A stretch of DNA of 49,033 nucleotides from NCBI GenBank assembly GCA_009927275.1, contig RFNG01000142.1:1-49033 (forward strand). The letters run 5' to 3'. Position numbers and translations under genes: made by a program. Shown piece by piece: positions 1 to 8,681 of this stretch (within the stretch, counting starts at the first letter, position 1; every line of letters starts with the position of its first letter). The notes under the pieces are model-generated. The model ran no database searches and had not been told where the DNA came from. It saw only the letters and a list, made by a program, of their open reading frames with translations. This stretch comes from Sphingobacteriia bacterium. Its GTDB lineage: Bacteria > Bacteroidota > Bacteroidia > B-17B0 > Aurantibacillaceae.

Positions 1-1903
1 GGCGGCGGTTAAGGTCACCCACTACATCCCCCATGTTTTGTTCCGGTGTTAAAACCTCAACTTTCATAATAGGCTCAAGCAATGTTGGCTTACACTTAAG
101 CAAAGCATCACGGTAGGCATTACGAGCACAAATTTCAAATGATAAGGAGTCGGAGTCAACGGCATGATAAGAACCGTCGGTTAAAACAATTTTCATTCCA
201 ACTAAGGGATAACCTGCCAATACACCATTTGACATGGAAGCTTTAAAGCCCTTTTCAACAGCCGGTATAAACTCGCGCGGAATATTTCCACCCGTAATTT
301 CATTAACAAATTGTAACCCGTTGGTTTTAGTTCCATCAAAATCAGCATCGGGGGGCGATACCGTAAATTTGATATCTGCAAACTTACCACGTCCACCGGT
401 TTGTTTTTTATACACTTCACGATGCTCGTAAGTAGCTGCCAATGATTCTTTATAGGCTACTTGTGGTGCACCTTGATTAACTTCTACTTTAAATTCACGT
501 TTTAAACGGTCTATAATAATTTCGAGATGTAATTCGCCCATGCCACTGATTACCGTTTGTCCACTGTCTTCATCAGTATGAACTCGGAATGTAGGATCTT
601 CTTCTGCTAATTTATTTAATCCAACTCCTAAGCGATCCAAGTCACCTTGCGTTTTAGGTTCTATGGCCAGACCAATTACCGGCTCTGGAAATTTCATGGC
701 TTCTAAAACAATTGGATGCTTTTCATCACATAATGTATCTCCGGTACGAATATCTTTAAAGCCCACCGCCGCACCAATATCTCCTGCTTCTATAAACTCA
801 ATAGGATTTTGTTTATTTGCATGCATCTGAAAAATACGTGAAATACGTTCTTTGTTACCAGAACGGGTATTAAACACGTAAGAACCTGCATCTAAACGGC
901 CTGAGTAGGCGCGGAAAAAACACAGACGGCCAACAAATGGATCTGTGGCAATTTTAAATGCTAAAGCCGTGAATGGATCCTTTGCGTCAGGACGACGAAT
1001 TACTTCTGTTTCAGTATCTGGATTTATACCTTTTATATTGTCTTTATCTAAAGGCGAAGGCATAAGTTCCATTACCAAGTCTAACATGGTTTGCACGCCT
1101 TTATTTTTAAAGGAAGAGCCGCATACCATGGGAACAATTTTATTAGCAATACAGGCTTTACGCAACGCATCAAGCACCTCTCGTTCAGTAATAGAATCTG
1201 GATTGTCAAAAAACTTTTCCATGATTTTATCATCAAATTCTGAAACTGCCTCAAGCATTTTTTCACGCCATTCATGAACTTCATCTTTCATGTCATCTGG
1301 AACAGGAACAACTTCATACGTCATACCTTTGTCGTGTTCGTTCCAAATCATACCACGGTTATTTATTAAATCTACCACACCTTTAAAATGTTCTTCAGAA
1401 CCTATAGGTAATTGTAGCGGTACTGCGTTGCCTCCTAAAACTTCTTTTACTTGCTTAACTACATTTAAAAAATCGGATCCCTGACGATCCATTTTATTTA
1501 CAAAACCAATACGCGTAACATTATAGTTATCGGCTAAACGCCAATTGGTTTCAGATTGTGGTTCAACCCCGTCAACTGCAGAAAACAAAAAAACCAGGCC
1601 ATCTAAAACACGTAAAGAACGGTTAACCTCTACTGTAAAATCAACGTGTCCGGGAGTATCAATAATATTAATTTTATATTTATTTCCACGGTAATTCCAG
1701 TGGCAGGTTGTTGCTGCCGATGTAATGGTAATACCACGCTCCTGCTCTTGTGCCATCCAATCCATGGTGGCAGCCCCGTCGTGTACCTCACCAATTTTGT
1801 GATTAACACCGGTATAGTATAGAATACGTTCGGTTGTTGTTGTTTTACCAGCATCAATATGAGCGGCAATTCCTATGTTTCGGGTATATTTAAGATCGCT
1901 CAT
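1..1903 (-). CDS. fusA: Elongation factor G (partial, C-terminus beyond window)
   Basis: This is the translocase GTPase that moves tRNA-mRNA through the ribosome in the cytosol. About 634 codons are present, reading inward from ATG at 1903; the last ~70 residues of a usual ~700-residue EF-G lie outside the window. The N-terminal G domain shows the P-loop [12 protein letters not shown], the DTPGH motif and the NKMD guanine-specificity motif; domain II and most of domains III-V follow without interruption. The start lies 3 bases after the rpsG stop, so it is the third gene of the str operon. EF-G paralogues exist, but the operon position argues for the main fusA. Very sure. Confidence 0.97.
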   Translation of the reverse strand, partial: MSDLKYTRNIGIAAHIDAGKTTTTERILYYTGVNHKIGEVHDGAATMDWMAQEQERGITITSAATTCHWNYRGNKYKINIIDTPGHVDFTVEVNRSLRVLDGLVFLFSAVDGVEPQSETNWRLADNYNVTRIGFVNKMDRQGSDFLNVVKQVKEVLGGNAVPLQLPIGSEEHFKGVVDLINNRGMIWNEHDKGMTYEVVPVPDDMKDEVHEWREKMLEAVSEFDDKIMEKFFDNPDSITEREVLDALRKACIANKIVPMVCGSSFKNKGVQTMLDLVMELMPSPLDKDNIKGINPDTETEVIRRPDAKDPFTALAFKIATDPFVGRLCFFRAYSGRLDAGSYVFNTRSGNKERISRIFQMHANKQNPIEFIEAGDIGAAVGFKDIRTGDTLCDEKHPIVLEAMKFPEPVIGLAIEPKTQGDLDRLGVGLNKLAEEDPTFRVHTDEDSGQTVISGMGELHLEIIIDRLKREFKVEVNQGAPQVAYKESLAATYEHREVYKKQTGGRGKFADIKFTVSPPDADFDGTKTNGLQFVNEITGGNIPREFIPAVEKGFKASMSNGVLAGYPLVGMKIVLTDGSYHAVDSDSLSFEICARNAYRDALLKCKPTLLEPIMKVEVLTPEQNMGDVVGDLNRR

Positions 1904-1906
1904 GTA

Positions 1907-2374
1907 TTAAAATCTAAAGTGCGAAAATGCTTTATTGGCTTCTGCCATTTTGTGTACGTCTTCTTTTTTCTTGAAAGCTGCACCCTCTTCCTTAGCCGCT
2001 GAAATAATTTCCCCAGCCAATTTCTGAGCCATAGACTTTTCATTACGTTTGCGTGAATAGGATATTAGCCATTTCATAGCCATGGATACTTTTCGCTCAG
2101 GACGAATTTCAGTAGGAATTTGAAAAGTAGCACCCCCAACGCGGCGTGAGCGCACCTCAACTTGAGGAGTTACATTTGCTAATGCTTTTTTCCATACCTC
2201 TAAACCGTCTTCATTTGTACGCTTGGCTACAATTGCAATAGCATCATGAAACAACGTTGATGCAATACTCTTTTTTCCATCGTACATTAGGTTATTTAAA
2301 AAACGCGTAACCATTACATCATTATAAACGGGATCTGGTAACAATATTCTTTTTTTGGCCCTGGCTTTTCTCAT
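1907..2374 (-). CDS. rpsG: 30S ribosomal protein S7
   Basis: S7 is a primary assembly protein of the 30S head and contacts 16S rRNA and the E-site. The 155-residue product has the normal bacterial length and is recognisable from the N-terminal LPDPVYND and the basic stretch [16 protein letters not shown]. It starts at ATG 2374, 37 bases after rpsL, and ends 3 bases before fusA. In enterobacteria S7 represses its own operon by binding the rpsL-rpsG spacer; the spacer here is short (37 bases), and I see no convincing structure in it. No anomalies. Confidence 0.98.
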   Translation of the reverse strand: MRKARAKKRILLPDPVYNDVMVTRFLNNLMYDGKKSIASTLFHDAIAIVAKRTNEDGLEVWKKALANVTPQVEVRSRRVGGATFQIPTEIRPERKVSMAMKWLISYSRKRNEKSMAQKLAGEIISAAKEEGAAFKKKEDVHKMAEANKAFSHFRF

Positions 2375-2411
2375 GATTATTTTAAATTCAAATTATGCTT
2401 TTGATAAACTT

Positions 2412-2807
2412 TTATTTTTTTGCTGCTGCAGCGCCGGCTTTTGGTCGCTTTGCGCCGTATTTGGAGCGTTGCTGCTTTCGTCCCTCAACTCCTGCTGTGT
2501 CTAAACTTCCACGAACAATATGATATCGTACCCCTGGTAAATCTTTTACACGACCGCCGCGTACCAACACAATAGAGTGTTCTTGTAAATTGTGTCCTTC
2601 ACCAGGAATGTAGGCAATAACCTCCTGTTTGTTAGTAAGTCGCACTTTAGCAACTTTACGCATTGCTGAATTTGGCTTTTTGGGCGTTGTAGTGTATACT
2701 TTGGTACATACCCCGCGACGTTGCGGACATGAATCCAAAGCTGCTGATTTGCTTTTATTTACAGGCTTTAATCGGCCTTTGCGTACTAATTGTTCAATAG
2801 TTGGCAT
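2412..2807 (-). CDS. rpsL: 30S ribosomal protein S12
   Basis: S12 sits at the decoding centre of the small subunit. The 131-residue product starts [12 protein letters not shown] and carries the invariant TPKKPNSA loop and GGRVKDLPG. Both lysines classically mutated in streptomycin resistance (in KKPNS and RVKDL) are the wild-type residue, so the sequence predicts no rpsL-type resistance. It ends in an alanine/lysine tail typical of the phylum. It is the first gene of the str operon; the promoter candidate is at 2866-2873. Confidence 0.98.
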   Translation of the reverse strand: MPTIEQLVRKGRLKPVNKSKSAALDSCPQRRGVCTKVYTTTPKKPNSAMRKVAKVRLTNKQEVIAYIPGEGHNLQEHSIVLVRGGRVKDLPGVRYHIVRGSLDTAGVEGRKQQRSKYGAKRPKAGAAAAKK

Positions 2808-2847
2808 ACACGGGTATCATTTTCTGGTTTGTGACATAATATTCCTT

Positions 2848-2861
2848 ACCCAATTTTGGGG
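2848..2861. promoter_or_regulatory. Short inverted repeat in the rpsL leader
   Basis: The sequence ACCCAATTTTGGGG can pair CCCAA with TTGGG across a very short loop. It lies between the proposed str promoter and the rpsL start, inside the predicted ~50-base untranslated leader. It could be a control site for the operon or may be chance; the stem is only five pairs. Confidence 0.25.
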
Positions 2862-2865
2862 ACGG

Positions 2866-2873
2866 CAAATGTA
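2866..2873 (-). promoter_or_regulatory. -7 element TACATTTG of the str operon promoter
   Basis: Read on the minus strand this is TACATTTG, matching the Bacteroidota -7 consensus TAnnTTTG. A TTG that could serve as the -33 box lies 23 bases further upstream (2897-2899), at the long end of the spacing reported for flavobacteria. It would give a leader of about 50 bases before rpsL, unlike the near-leaderless arrangement of many other genes in this window. Confidence 0.55.
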
Positions 2874-3024
2874 GATAATTATTTTCATTTGACCATCAAG
2901 TATTTAAAAAAAATATTAAGGGTATAAAACTTAAAATCAAAATGGTTTTATTAAACCCTTAGGTCTAAACGTAAAATCTTGTTTTATCTTTACAAAACAA
3001 CTATTAAATTAATGTAAATATCTG

Positions 3025-3044
3025 AAAATCAATTATTTGATTTT
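3025..3044 (-). terminator. AT-rich hairpin at the end of gldH
   Basis: A perfect 8-bp inverted repeat, AAAATCAA and TTGATTTT with a TTAT loop, overlaps the gldH stop codon. No clean U-tract follows on the minus strand, so as an intrinsic terminator it is weak. It may instead protect the 3' end of the ricT-gldH message. Confidence 0.3.
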
Positions 3045-3504
3045 ATTCTGAAATCTTTACCAATTCAAAACCAACATCTACTATTTCTGGCAAGGGATCT
3101 ATGTCCATAGCCTGAACCAATTGAATTTTATAAGTTCCTGCTTTTGAAAAGCGAAATTGACGTTTTAATGGAATTTTTAAATCATAAAGATCGCCCATGC
3201 CACTTCCTAACCATATGCCTTTGGCATCGGCTAATAGCAAATTAACAGTATCCGTTTTACTTTGTCCTTGGGGGTAAACCGTTGTTAAAAACACATACAT
3301 GTTATCGTAGGGATACGATGGGGTATGTCTTAACATTACATTAGCTGTATACAAGGCTGAAGTGTTTGTAATATTAAAGTTAAAATGTATCGTGTCTTTA
3401 GCAGGCCAGCTGGGGTTTTCAAAACTATGATAGGATGAAACTACCACGTCAGAATTACAGGATGTGATGACAGTTAATAATATGAGTAAATGGGCTAATT
3501 TCAC
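3043..3504 (-). CDS. gldH: Gliding motility lipoprotein GldH
   Basis: GldH is an outer-envelope lipoprotein needed for gliding and chitin use in Flavobacterium johnsoniae; its biochemical job is not known. The 153-residue product has a short signal sequence ending in the lipobox VITSC (Cys16), then a beta-rich domain with the family signatures WPAKDTIHFNF and YPYDNMYVF. It starts at ATG 3504, 3 bases after the ricT stop, so the two are co-transcribed, a gene order I know from other Bacteroidota. Length is normal for the family (about 155). Confidence 0.9.
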   Translation of the reverse strand: MKLAHLLILLTVITSCNSDVVVSSYHSFENPSWPAKDTIHFNFNITNTSALYTANVMLRHTPSYPYDNMYVFLTTVYPQGQSKTDTVNLLLADAKGIWLGSGMGDLYDLKIPLKRQFRFSKAGTYKIQLVQAMDIDPLPEIVDVGFELVKISE

Positions 3505-3507
3505 GCG

Positions 3508-4704
3508 TTAGGATTTTGAATTTGAGTTGCGTTTATCGTTTTGCGTTGGTTTTCTTTTAAATGGCTTAGCAGTTCGAGATTTTTTTGGATTGGCATTACG
3601 TTTTGAATCAAAACGGTTTAAACTTTCCTCACCCGAGGTGTTTTTAAACTCATAATCAGCTTTTGATATTTGAATTTTAGTAGGGCTTTTTTCTGGCGTC
3701 AAAGCCGGAGGTATATTTCCACTTTTACAAGCATTAATGTGCAATTTCACCTGTTCCACACGCATCGGTATTAGCACTTCCGGCTCATCTCGATATGAAA
3801 ACCACATAATTTGCTTAAATAAATCGAGTTTTTGTAAAACAGCATCTCCGCGCTGCGTAATTAATTTTTTAGAATCTAATTCGGGAAATGCCTTTATCGC
3901 ATCAACGTAGGAATCCAATTCAAAGTTTAAACAGCATTTTAATTTTCCACACTGTCCTGCAAGTTTTTGTGGATTTAATGACAATTGCTGATATCTTGCT
4001 GCAGATGTGGCAACCGTTCTAAAATCCGTTAACCAGGTGCTGCAACACAATTCTCTGCCACAGGACCCAATTCCACCCAATCGTGAAGCCTCTAACCGCA
4101 AGCCAATTTGCTTCATTTCTATGCGTACTTTAAACGCCTCTGCCATAACCTTGATGAGTGCTCTAAAATCTACGCGGGCTTCAGCTGTGTAATAAAAAAT
4201 AGCCTTACTCTTGTCCGCTTGATATTCAACATCACTTAATTTCATATTTAAACCTAATGCAATAGCCATTGTACGGGCTCTGTGCATGGTTTCATGTTCC
4301 AAAGCCTGTGCCTCTTTCCAGCGCTGAATGTCATTTGGTTTGGCTTTACGTAATATTGATTTTAATGCAGTGGTGTCTGTTGCATTTAATTTGTGTTCCA
4401 TTTGTATTTTTACCAACTCGCCGGTCATGGTTACCGTACCTACATCAAAGCCATGGGTGGCCTCAACAACCACATAATCTCCTACTTGCAACACATCTTG
4501 AATGGTATTTTTAAAATACTCTTTGCGAGAATTTTTAAACCGAATTTCAACACCATTAAAAGGTGTATGGCCATCTGGAAGCGTCATATTACCCAGCCAG
4601 TCGATTACTTTTAATTTCCCGCAATCTGAACTTACACCACAGGATCCATTATTGCCACAACCCGCCGGCACCCCCCCTGAACTACATATTGAACCACAAG
4701 ACAT
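3508..4704 (-). CDS. ricT: PSP1-domain protein RicT (YaaT-like)
   Basis: This 398-residue protein carries a PSP1 C-terminal domain as in Bacillus RicT/YaaT, part of an Fe-S complex affecting RNA processing and development. Visible are a Cys/Gly-rich N-terminus with five cysteines in the first 28 residues, the motif GGIGSCGRELCCSTW, and LAGQCGKLKCCLNFELD with a further cysteine group. The last ~80 residues are lysine/serine/proline-rich and probably disordered. RicA and RicF partners are not in the window. It heads an operon with gldH. A near-consensus -7 element lies 4 bases before ATG 4704. The family call is firm; the function in this phylum is inferred. Confidence 0.88.
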   Translation of the reverse strand: MSCGSICSSGGVPAGCGNNGSCGVSSDCGKLKVIDWLGNMTLPDGHTPFNGVEIRFKNSRKEYFKNTIQDVLQVGDYVVVEATHGFDVGTVTMTGELVKIQMEHKLNATDTTALKSILRKAKPNDIQRWKEAQALEHETMHRARTMAIALGLNMKLSDVEYQADKSKAIFYYTAEARVDFRALIKVMAEAFKVRIEMKQIGLRLEASRLGGIGSCGRELCCSTWLTDFRTVATSAARYQQLSLNPQKLAGQCGKLKCCLNFELDSYVDAIKAFPELDSKKLITQRGDAVLQKLDLFKQIMWFSYRDEPEVLIPMRVEQVKLHINACKSGNIPPALTPEKSPTKIQISKADYEFKNTSGEESLNRFDSKRNANPKKSRTAKPFKRKPTQNDKRNSNSKS

Positions 4705-4708
4705 CGCT

Positions 4709-4716
4709 TAAAGGTA
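4709..4716 (-). promoter_or_regulatory. Near-consensus -7 element TACCTTTA before ricT
   Basis: On the minus strand this reads TACCTTTA, one base off TAnnTTTG, with four bases (AGCG) before the ricT ATG. The spacing is the same as for the perfect elements elsewhere in the window, which is the main reason to call it. Confidence 0.4.
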
Positions 4717-4767
4717 AATAAATTATACACGTAAGAACATTAAAAATCCACTGGGGTTATTAAGGCA

Positions 4768-5391
4768 TCAATGTTTAAAGCGTTTTGGATGTTTTAACTG
4801 CACTGCTTTAACTTTAGGCGCAATAACAAACTGACAATACCCTTGTGTTGGATGGTTGTTAAAATAGTTTTGGTGATAGGGTTCCGCTTTATAAAATGTC
4901 ATTAATGGTAAAACTTGCGTACAAATAGGTTTAGAATACAATCCCGATGCCGACAAATTTAAAATAAAAGCCTTAGACGCCTGCGCTTGTAAGTCTGTAG
5001 TATAGAAAATAACCGAGCGGTATTGTGTTCCGATATCATTACCCTGCCGGTTTAATGTGGTTGGGTCATGTGCACTAAAAAATAATTCTAAAAGTGTTTC
5101 ACAAGTAATTATAGAAGCGTCATATTCAATTTTGCATACCTCGGCATGACCCGTATTGCCGCCACATACAGCTTCGTAGCTTGGATTTTTTAATGTGCCG
5201 CCACTGTATCCGCTGCTAACAGAAAGCACCCCCTCAACATTTTGAAATACAGCCTCTATACACCAAAAACAACCGCCGCCTAAAACAAGAATTTCAGTTT
5301 TGTTGTGAGTTGTATGAGATGCGGATGGCATGTTTTGTGAAAATAGGCTTAAGTTGCATAACAAGCAAAAAAATAAATAATGAATACTCAT
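4768..5391 (-). CDS. msrA: Exported peptide-methionine (S)-S-oxide reductase
   Basis: MsrA reduces methionine-S-sulfoxide in oxidised proteins. The 207-residue product has an N-terminal signal sequence (about residues 1-18, ending SLFSQ) and then GGGCFWCIEAVF with catalytic Cys41, followed by YSGG, GHAEV and PTTLNRQGNDIGTQYRS. A late Cys in QGYCQF could be a resolving cysteine. The signal sequence suggests a periplasmic or envelope repair enzyme. Its ATG overlaps the stop of the upstream lipoprotein gene by four bases (ATGA), so translation is coupled. Confidence 0.93.
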   Translation of the reverse strand: MSIHYLFFCLLCNLSLFSQNMPSASHTTHNKTEILVLGGGCFWCIEAVFQNVEGVLSVSSGYSGGTLKNPSYEAVCGGNTGHAEVCKIEYDASIITCETLLELFFSAHDPTTLNRQGNDIGTQYRSVIFYTTDLQAQASKAFILNLSASGLYSKPICTQVLPLMTFYKAEPYHQNYFNNHPTQGYCQFVIAPKVKAVQLKHPKRFKH

Positions 5392-5900
5392 GGGTTAGCC
5401 GGCTGCTCGGAATCAGTGGGTATATATTCTAAAATTGGTTTTGTTTTGCGAATGCGCTGTGGCTTACCACGTTTTTCACGACCAACAAAGTCGTAGTATT
5501 TTTTTGGCATATCGTTTAACGTAATGCGCATGGTGCCTTCAATATCCCATTCTTGAGTAAGCAATTCAAATAAATACGTTTGGTTTGTTTTGTTGGTTTC
5601 ATTTCCCTGAAGGGCTATTTGACGTATTTCAGCTCCGGTAGAGTCTATAAATGTGGTGTCTACTGTAATGCGATAACGCACCCATGCATATCCAAATTTT
5701 TTAAAAATAAAATCCGAATACATACGCCCCTTTTTAAAACGTATTTTATCATCAACAAGTTTTGAGGCGGCCTGACCGTATCGGATTTCATCCATACTAA
5801 TGGTAAATGAACGGTTATTTAGAGGGTCTCCACCCTTTCTGACTTTACATGATACCATACTAAATACCAGAAAAAAAAGTACCCCCAGCTTTATCTGCAT
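5388..5900 (-). CDS. Small lipoprotein of unknown function
   Basis: I do not recognise the family. The 170-residue product has a lipoprotein signal ending in VFSMVSC (Cys19), then a mixed alpha/beta domain with FKKFGYAWVRYRITVDTTFID and a basic, proline-containing tail (REKRGKPQRIRKTKP). It is probably anchored in the outer membrane facing the periplasm. It overlaps msrA by 4 bases and probably shares its transcript, which hints at a role in envelope maintenance or stress. A perfect TAAATTTG stands four bases before the ATG. Confidence 0.7.
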   Translation of the reverse strand: MQIKLGVLFFLVFSMVSCKVRKGGDPLNNRSFTISMDEIRYGQAASKLVDDKIRFKKGRMYSDFIFKKFGYAWVRYRITVDTTFIDSTGAEIRQIALQGNETNKTNQTYLFELLTQEWDIEGTMRITLNDMPKKYYDFVGREKRGKPQRIRKTKPILEYIPTDSEQPANP

Positions 5901-5904
5901 AATG

Positions 5905-5912
5905 CAAATTTA
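5905..5912 (-). promoter_or_regulatory. -7 element TAAATTTG, 4 nt from the lipoprotein start
   Basis: On the minus strand TAAATTTG matches TAnnTTTG exactly, and only CATT separates it from the ATG at 5900. Transcription would begin at or within a base or two of the start codon, giving a leaderless or nearly leaderless lipoprotein-msrA mRNA. Confidence 0.6.
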
Positions 5913-5958
5913 TAAAATGTGTGGTTTTGATTTGAATTCATGTAACTTAGTTTACGTT

Positions 5959-7230
5959 ATGATTCCACTTGCAGAACGCATGCGTCCCAAAACACTAGAT
6001 GCATATATTGGTCAAAAGCATTTACTCGCTCCCGGAAAACCTTTACATGATTTATTAATACAGGGACATATTCCCTCCCTAATTTTTTGGGGGCCACCGG
6101 GTGTTGGTAAAACCACATTGGCCCACATAATGGCCCGCACCCTGAATCGTCCATTTTACGCCCTAAGTGCTGTACAGTCGGGTGTTAAAGAAGTGCGTGA
6201 AATAATTGAAGAGAGTCGTAAAAAAAATTTATTCAGTTCGGCCTCACCCATTTTATTTATAGATGAAATTCACAGATTTAGTAAATCACAACAGGATGCA
6301 TTACTTATGGCTGTTGAATTGGGCCAAATAACATTAATTGGGGCCACAACTGAAAATCCGTCGTTTGAAGTTATTTCGGCATTACTTTCCAGGTGTCAGG
6401 TATATGTATTACAACCTTTAACCGCAGCAGACCTTTTAGAGATATTACACCAATGTATTACCACAGATACCTATGTTATAAGCCGACACGTAGATTTAAA
6501 AGAAACCGATGCTTTACTTAAAGCTAGTGGTGGGGATGCCCGAAGATTATTAAATGCATTTGAATTGGCATTAAACAGCAGTACAAGTTCTAATGTTGAA
6601 ATTACCAACGCCTGTATTGAAACATTAATTCAAAATTTAACCACGCGTTACGATAAAACGGGCGAACAACATTACGATTTAAGTTCGGCTTTAATAAAAT
6701 CTATACGGGGCAGCGACCCTAATGCTGCTATTTACTATATGGCACGTATGCTTCATGGCGGGGAAGACCCCTTATTTATTGCACGCCGTCTTATTATATT
6801 GGCCAGTGAAGATATTGGCAACGCCAATCCCAATGCTTTGGTTTTGGCACAATCTTGCTTTAATGCCGTACATCAAATCGGCATGCCCGAAGCCCGAATA
6901 ATACTAAGCCAATGTGTTTTGTATTTAGCCTGTGCAGCAAAAAGTAATTCAGCATATCTGGCAATTGATGCCGCGCTTTCAGAATGCAATTCCAGTGGTG
7001 ATCTTCCAGTGCCATTAGAATTGCGTAATCCGGTAAGCGGTTTAATGAAGCAATTAGATTATGGCCAGAATTATGCCTATGCGCACAACCATCCAGATAA
7101 TTTTTACAACATGGAATTTTTACCCGAAGCAATTGCAGGAACTCGGTTTTATTCTCCAGGCGAAAACCCTAAAGAACAAGATTTTCAAAGCCGCCTTAAA
7201 AACCTATGGGGTAAAAAATATAATTACTGA
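5959..7230 (+). CDS. rarA: Replication-associated recombination protein A (MgsA/RarA ATPase)
   Basis: RarA is a clamp-loader-like AAA+ ATPase acting at stalled replication forks. The 423-residue product starts MIPLAERMRPKTLDAYIGQ and has Walker A GPPGVGKTT (45-53), Walker B LFIDEIHRF (about 99-107), sensor 1 GATTENP and the family's C-terminal tetramerisation region ending near NLWGKKYNY. The reading frame stays open back to 5800, but I chose ATG 5959 because the product then begins exactly as RarA usually does and the longer version would lie across the divergent lipoprotein gene. Its 3' end overlaps the convergent YHYH gene by 7 bases. Confidence 0.94.
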   Translation: MIPLAERMRPKTLDAYIGQKHLLAPGKPLHDLLIQGHIPSLIFWGPPGVGKTTLAHIMARTLNRPFYALSAVQSGVKEVREIIEESRKKNLFSSASPILFIDEIHRFSKSQQDALLMAVELGQITLIGATTENPSFEVISALLSRCQVYVLQPLTAADLLEILHQCITTDTYVISRHVDLKETDALLKASGGDARRLLNAFELALNSSTSSNVEITNACIETLIQNLTTRYDKTGEQHYDLSSALIKSIRGSDPNAAIYYMARMLHGGEDPLFIARRLIILASEDIGNANPNALVLAQSCFNAVHQIGMPEARIILSQCVLYLACAAKSNSAYLAIDAALSECNSSGDLPVPLELRNPVSGLMKQLDYGQNYAYAHNHPDNFYNMEFLPEAIAGTRFYSPGENPKEQDFQSRLKNLWGKKYNY

Positions 7231-8609
7231 CGGTTGATTATAATTTTAGAATTCCAAGATTGTTCAGCTGTATGTGCTATAAGCGTATAAACACCATTTT
7301 GCAATGTTTGCAGGTCAAGATAACACAGCGTTTGTCCAGGATAGATAAACGCCTGCCTTACAATGCGCTGCTGTAAATCAAAAAGTTGAACCCGTACCGT
7401 TTCGGTACTTAAGTTTAGCATTTGAACGGCTGCAAAGTCCTGTGTGGGATTTGGAAATACTGTAACCTGTAAGGCTTTAGAAAAGGCCTGTAATCCGGCA
7501 GGTGAGGGCGTATAACGGGTAACGGGCTCCGAAATAGATGCCACTTTTGATGCTGTAATAGTACCGTAAAAAGTTGGGCCCACCACATAAGGGTATGCCG
7601 AATTCCACTTATTATCAACTGTAGCAAAATAAGCATATGTTCCGTTAGGATATTCGGGTGTAACGCAAAATCTACCATTATGCACATCCATATAGGTTGC
7701 ATCATTGGGATGGGCTATAAATTCGTAATCTTCTCTAAAATAACCTATGGGGTAATTGGCACTAACGGCTGGACCAGAAGTAACCGTAGTACCGTTTGCC
7801 CACTGATTGCGTACCGAGATGCTACGTTTTTGATATCCGGATTGCATACGGCTTATACCCCCTGTTCCATTTGCATTTTTAAATCCATAGGCTCCGTAAA
7901 TTGGAAATCCATCGTAGGCAAAACCAATTAAGGGACTATGCTGCGTACTGTCAATTTTATATAGACCATCAGCATCGTAAAGATTACATATAGTTGATAG
8001 TACATTTAAATCTAAATCAAAAGCCGAAGGATTTTGATGATGATGGTAATTACCCATCGCCGGGTGCCCCTTGGCACAGTCAAAGCCGGCACGTTCGGCA
8101 AGTACAGCATCTCGGTTCCAGTCCATACTTACATTTGGCCCCCCTGGACAGGGAGGGTTTCCTGGACCGCCACACAGGGTATTCGTGCTGGGATTCCAAG
8201 CCACACCGTCGCGGTAATCAAACAATGCCACACCATTTATAAAAACACCAATATTACCACCGGTTGTAGATACCGGCGTGCCAGTATTGGAAATAGGATT
8301 TAAGGGAAATTTAAAAATGGCATTTTGACTGCTGGCCAGTGATGGATTTCCATCTAAAAATGGACCTGTAACATAGGCGGGAATGCCTTTGGTGCGAACA
8401 TAAACCCAGTTTGATGAATACAATACGGTTTGAACATTTACAGAATCATTATCTTGAATGGGTGTGGAATTACCCGACACGTAATGGCGGCCTTTAATGC
8501 CACTGGTGTTTTGAAGCCATGAAGAAATGGCAGGATTGTTTTGTGCGTATGCATACTGAAATAGTATTGCATATGAAAAAAAAGAAAGTACTAAACTATT
8601 ACGAATCAT
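7224..8609 (-). CDS. Secreted YHYH-domain protein with T9SS sorting domain
   Basis: The 461-residue product has a Sec signal peptide (ending AYAQ), a YHYH domain, and a C-terminal type A T9SS sorting domain in about the last 85 residues (FPNPTQDFAAVQM, LQNGVYTLIA). The YHYH part shows MGNYHHHQNP (about 186-195), GFAYDGFPIYGAYG and scattered His/Asp/Cys residues suggestive of metal binding. The domain's reaction is not established. ATG 8609 is preferred over the in-frame TTG inside the promoter motif. Its own -7 element lies 3 bases upstream. The next gene upstream encodes a diheme peroxidase, which suggests a link to metal or redox chemistry. Confidence 0.85.
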   Translation of the reverse strand: MIRNSLVLSFFSYAILFQYAYAQNNPAISSWLQNTSGIKGRHYVSGNSTPIQDNDSVNVQTVLYSSNWVYVRTKGIPAYVTGPFLDGNPSLASSQNAIFKFPLNPISNTGTPVSTTGGNIGVFINGVALFDYRDGVAWNPSTNTLCGGPGNPPCPGGPNVSMDWNRDAVLAERAGFDCAKGHPAMGNYHHHQNPSAFDLDLNVLSTICNLYDADGLYKIDSTQHSPLIGFAYDGFPIYGAYGFKNANGTGGISRMQSGYQKRSISVRNQWANGTTVTSGPAVSANYPIGYFREDYEFIAHPNDATYMDVHNGRFCVTPEYPNGTYAYFATVDNKWNSAYPYVVGPTFYGTITASKVASISEPVTRYTPSPAGLQAFSKALQVTVFPNPTQDFAAVQMLNLSTETVRVQLFDLQQRIVRQAFIYPGQTLCYLDLQTLQNGVYTLIAHTAEQSWNSKIIINRQ

Positions 8610-8612
8610 ATT

Positions 8613-8620
8613 CAAATGTA
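8613..8620 (-). promoter_or_regulatory. -7 element TACATTTG, 3 nt from the YHYH gene start
   Basis: The minus strand reads TACATTTG-AAT-ATG. The match to TAnnTTTG is exact and the start codon follows after three bases, predicting a leaderless mRNA. It indicates that the YHYH gene can be transcribed separately from the upstream mbnH-like gene, whose stop is 62 bases further upstream. Confidence 0.6.
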
Positions 8621-8681
8621 AGATTTTTATTTTTGATATACTTTTAATTTAAATACAACGCCATACAATGAATATTGGTAA

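Noticed and set aside
5800-5958. N-terminal extension of rarA
   Set aside because: It would lie across the divergent lipoprotein gene and add residues that no RarA has; ATG 5959 gives the standard start.
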